NCBI GenBank assembly: GCA_964615935.1
Contig: CAZTTG010000015.1
Span: 15,602-79,601, forward strand
Length of the DNA: 64,000 nucleotides
Direction: 5' to 3'
Source of the DNA: CAZTTG01 sp964615935
GTDB lineage: Bacteria > Planctomycetota > UBA1135 > GCA-002686595
The notes below the pieces were generated by a model. The model saw nothing but the letters and a program-made list of their open reading frames with translations. It was not told where the DNA came from and did no database searches. Position numbers and translations under genes: made by a program. Below, piece by piece: positions 61,653-64,000 of this stretch; position 1 is the first letter of the stretch; every line of letters begins with the position of its first letter.

Positions 61653-63458
61653 ATGAAAGCGAACTGCACCTCGCGCGCGCTGGGCGTCGTCGCCCTCTTC
61701 GCCGCCCTCGCCTCGGCCCAGGACCGCCAGGTGGTCATCCTCACCGACGCCGGCGATGCCGTCCCCGGTCGCTCCATCGTGCGCGACCTTCCCGGACCGG
61801 CCACGGGCGCGCCCGAGGCTCCGGCCATCGGGCAGATGCCCGGCTGGCCAGTGATCGTCGGCGGCCACGGCACCTTCGCGCCCTCGCGCGGCGCGATCTT
61901 CGCCGACCTGGATGGCGACGGCCTGCCCGAGATCGTCGCCTCCAGCACGGACAGCCGCATCTACGCCTTCGACCACACCGGCGCGGCCATGCCGGGCTTC
62001 CCGGTGATGACCATCGGCTACGCCCAGAACGCGCCGAGCACGGCCGACCTGGACGGCGACGGCGACCTGGAGATCGTGCAGTTCACCCGCGGCCTGACCT
62101 CGGGGGGTCGGGTCTACGTCCTCGACCACCTGGGCGCGGTGCTGCCCGGATACCCCAAGATCTTCGGCAACAACAACATCGCCGGCAGCCCCACCCTCCA
62201 CGACCTGGACGACGACGGCCAGATGGAGCTCCTGGTGCCCGAGCGGGTCTACCCCGCGGGTCTGCTGCACGCCATCGAGCTCGACGGCACGGCCTGGGGC
62301 GGCCTCTGGCCGGTGAGCCTGGACCACGTCCCCACCGGCAGCCCGGCGGTGGGCGACGTGGACGACGACGGCGAGGTGGAGATCGCCTACTACTCCTACG
62401 ACAGCATCTACCTCCTGAACCTCGACGGCAGCTCGCTTCCCGGCTGGCCCAAGAGCATCCCCTCGGCCAACTTCAGCTACCAGTCGCCGGCCTTCTTCGA
62501 CATGGACGGCGACGGTGACCTGGAGATCGCCGTGGGCGCGCACAAGGACGCCGCCGGCTACTACCTGTACCAGCACGGCGGCACCCTCCTGCCGGGCTGG
62601 CCCAAGCTGGTGGGCACCTGGACCTACTGCCCGCCCACGGTGGTGGACATCGAGGGGGACGGCGCGCTCGACGTGCTGGGCGGCCGCGACGGAACCGGCA
62701 TCACCCCCAGCTCGGTCTTCTGGGCCTGGAACATGAACGGGACGACCAAGCCGGGCTTCCCCTACCTCTCCTACGGCGGCTACGGCGGGGGCTGCGGCGG
62801 CGCGATCACCGTGGTCGACATCGACGGCGACGGGGTGCGCGAGATCTTCTCCGACCACAACGTGATGGAGTCGGGGCAGGGATACGTCTACGGGGTGGAC
62901 TCCGCCGGCCAGGACCTGCCCGGCTTCCCCCTGCGCCCGATCGGCTTCAGCTACATGAACGGCCCCACCTTCGGCGACGCCGACGCCGACGGCGACGTCG
63001 AGCTCCTGGTGCTCTCTGTCGATGGCGTCACGGTCTACATCAACCTCTACGACCTCGACGGCCCCTGGGTGCCGGCCGAGGCCCCCTGGGGCACCTACCA
63101 CCAGGACAACGCCCGCGGCGGCCTCTCCGGCGGAGGTCGCAAGCTCCACGCCGACGACCTCTTCGCCCTGGCGACCTCCCCCACCGTCACCCTGGTCGGC
63201 GAGCCCGGCGCGATCGCCTCGGTGGGCATGTCCCTCTCGATCAACCACGTGCCCACGCCCTTCGGCTGGAAGTTCCTCGGCCCCCTGCGCAAGCGCGTGA
63301 TCAACGGGGTCGTCATCCCCCCCTCGGGCCAGCTCGAGGTGCCCTTCCCCATCCCCAACAACCCGATCCTGGTGGGGACCACCTTCTACTTCCAGGGCCT
63401 GAGTCTCCTGGGCGGCTCGGGAGAGCTCACCAACCTCCTGGGGCGGACGGTGCAGTAG
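61653..63458 (+). CDS. Secreted FG-GAP/VCBS repeat protein
   Basis: 601 residues with a signal peptide (MKANCTSRALGVVALFAALASA). About seven repeats of the FG-GAP/VCBS beta-propeller type, each with a calcium-binding DxDxDG-like loop: FADLDGDGLPEIVAS, TADLDGDGDLEIV, HDLDDDGQMELLV, GDVDDDGEVEIAYY, FDMDGDGDLEIAV, VDIEGDGALDVLGG, VDIDGDGVREIF, GDADADGDVELLV. A C-terminal ~110-residue domain (PTVTLVGEPGAIASVGMSL ... PNNPILVGTTFYFQGLSLL) matches the tail domain common in Planctomycetota exported proteins. Probably a cell-surface or extracellular binding protein. Confidence 0.86.
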   Translation: MKANCTSRALGVVALFAALASAQDRQVVILTDAGDAVPGRSIVRDLPGPATGAPEAPAIGQMPGWPVIVGGHGTFAPSRGAIFADLDGDGLPEIVASSTDSRIYAFDHTGAAMPGFPVMTIGYAQNAPSTADLDGDGDLEIVQFTRGLTSGGRVYVLDHLGAVLPGYPKIFGNNNIAGSPTLHDLDDDGQMELLVPERVYPAGLLHAIELDGTAWGGLWPVSLDHVPTGSPAVGDVDDDGEVEIAYYSYDSIYLLNLDGSSLPGWPKSIPSANFSYQSPAFFDMDGDGDLEIAVGAHKDAAGYYLYQHGGTLLPGWPKLVGTWTYCPPTVVDIEGDGALDVLGGRDGTGITPSSVFWAWNMNGTTKPGFPYLSYGGYGGGCGGAITVVDIDGDGVREIFSDHNVMESGQGYVYGVDSAGQDLPGFPLRPIGFSYMNGPTFGDADADGDVELLVLSVDGVTVYINLYDLDGPWVPAEAPWGTYHQDNARGGLSGGGRKLHADDLFALATSPTVTLVGEPGAIASVGMSLSINHVPTPFGWKFLGPLRKRVINGVVIPPSGQLEVPFPIPNNPILVGTTFYFQGLSLLGGSGELTNLLGRTVQ

Positions 63459-63624
63459 CGTTGATCCTGGCACAGAATGACTTCAGATACAGCATCTCAG
63501 GCTGAATCTTGCGCAGGTGCTTCCAGTTCCTTCTCGGGGATTGACCCGCCCATGTCTCCGTCATCCTGGTGCTGAACGGCCTCCGCGTCGGCTGCGGAAG
63601 AGCACCGCCTGCTGCATTCGATGG
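63459..63624. other. 166-base gap between FG-GAP gene and terminal gene
   Basis: No gene, repeat or clear terminator. The base composition changes here from the high G+C of the window to a visibly lower value that continues to the window edge. Confidence 0.5.
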
Positions 63625-64000
63625 TCAGGCGAATCCATCCTCGATGCTTCGGAGTTTCTCGTAGCCTTCAAAGCTATAGGGCTTCTTCTTGGTGAGGCAG
63701 TAGCTAATCCACTCAAAGAGGTCCCGGAAGTCGGGGCTGAGAGTGCGAAGATCGGCAATATGCTCCCAGTCAAGGTCCGGTCGCTCCGTTCCCGTTGCTA
63801 CCTTCCTCGTTGTGATATGTGCCCCTATCCGCTGATCGAAATCGTCGGCTGACATTCCAAGAATGCCGGTTGCGTCGGGGAGGCCATCCAATCTCGACCT
63901 GGTTAGGGAGAATGTGGTTACCGACACGTCATACGAGGAGCCGAGTCGGAGATATGACTGGAAGTTGTGTATGGGGCCCTGAGTAGAGATGCGGCGTACC
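63625..64000 (-). CDS. 3' part of unrecognised gene in low-G+C segment
   Basis: The minus-strand frame is open from the window edge to TGA at 63625-63627, giving about 124 residues; the start lies beyond 64000. A GTG at 63927 would give 100 residues but the codons before it continue sensibly (...GPIHNFQSYLRLGSSYD), so I treat the gene as partial. The sequence (DFDQRIGAHITTRKVATG, ERPDLDWEHIADLRTLSPDF, FEWISYCLTKKKPYSFEGY) shows no family that I recognise. Codon use and G+C differ clearly from the rest of the window, which hints at recent acquisition. Confidence 0.5.
   Translation of the reverse strand, partial: VRRISTQGPIHNFQSYLRLGSSYDVSVTTFSLTRSRLDGLPDATGILGMSADDFDQRIGAHITTRKVATGTERPDLDWEHIADLRTLSPDFRDLFEWISYCLTKKKPYSFEGYEKLRSIEDGFA

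Overview
The window is high-GC bacterial chromosome (roughly 70% G+C by eye, not computed), densely packed on both strands, with about 42 protein-coding genes. I see no rRNA, tRNA, CRISPR array or intact transposon. Several traits point to the phylum Planctomycetota, at moderate confidence: an ECF sigma factor overlapping a Ser/Thr kinase, a kinase fused to a formylglycine-generating-enzyme-like domain, secreted proteins with the characteristic 'LDAGPA..GRTY.LLGS.SGTSPG' C-terminal domain, FG-GAP proteins and pilin-like proteins with long C-terminal regions. Abundant Fe-S and flavin redox genes suggest an anaerobic or facultative life style (inference).

Layout. 1-4386: end of a pilin-like protein, a large PilX-like protein with a CxxCH motif, and a secreted protein gene broken by an in-frame amber codon. 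4620-12588: a biosynthetic-looking cluster with two paralogous SGNH-like hydrolases, an NAD-synthetase-like amidating enzyme, a class-B asparagine synthetase, an acyl carrier protein, a left-handed beta-helix acyltransferase and an acyl-CoA ligase; it resembles exopolysaccharide or exosortase-type accessory loci. 12869-21771: thioredoxin reductase, an IMPase-family phosphatase, a kinase-FGE fusion, a stand-alone PASTA membrane protein and a secreted six-hairpin glycosidase-like protein.

21957-44824 is the most remarkable part. A sensor kinase / sigma54-activator pair lies between two oppositely oriented sets of paralogues. Each set holds one glutamate dehydrogenase, one 588-residue PEP-synthase-type ATP-grasp protein (called A) and one ~1070-residue protein (called B) that fuses a sensory domain, a PEP-synthase-type ATP-grasp domain and a nucleotidyltransferase domain. 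The minus-strand set continues an operon encoding a NuoE-like subunit, a NuoF-GltD fusion, a HoxU-like Fe-S subunit and a glutamate-synthase-like protein. A good sigma54 promoter match and upstream direct repeats precede that operon. The minus-strand paralogues have lost key residues, including the catalytic lysine of the second glutamate dehydrogenase. I propose a nitrogen/redox control island in which the plus-strand set is catalytic and the minus-strand set is partly regulatory. The catalytic and regulatory assignments are inference.

45234-63458 is more ordinary: a metallophosphoesterase, an ECF sigma / Ser-Thr kinase pair, two tandem YadA-head-like surface proteins with duplicated leaders, a molybdenum-cofactor oxidoreductase, an ABC exporter pair, an SGNH hydrolase, a sulfotransferase-like protein, a DoxX-like protein, ElbB, a histidine phosphatase, a GT4 glycosyltransferase and an FG-GAP protein. 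The last ~540 bases drop clearly in G+C and carry the 3' part of an unrecognised gene. Three convergent gene pairs in the window end on one shared CTAG, so their stop codons overlap.
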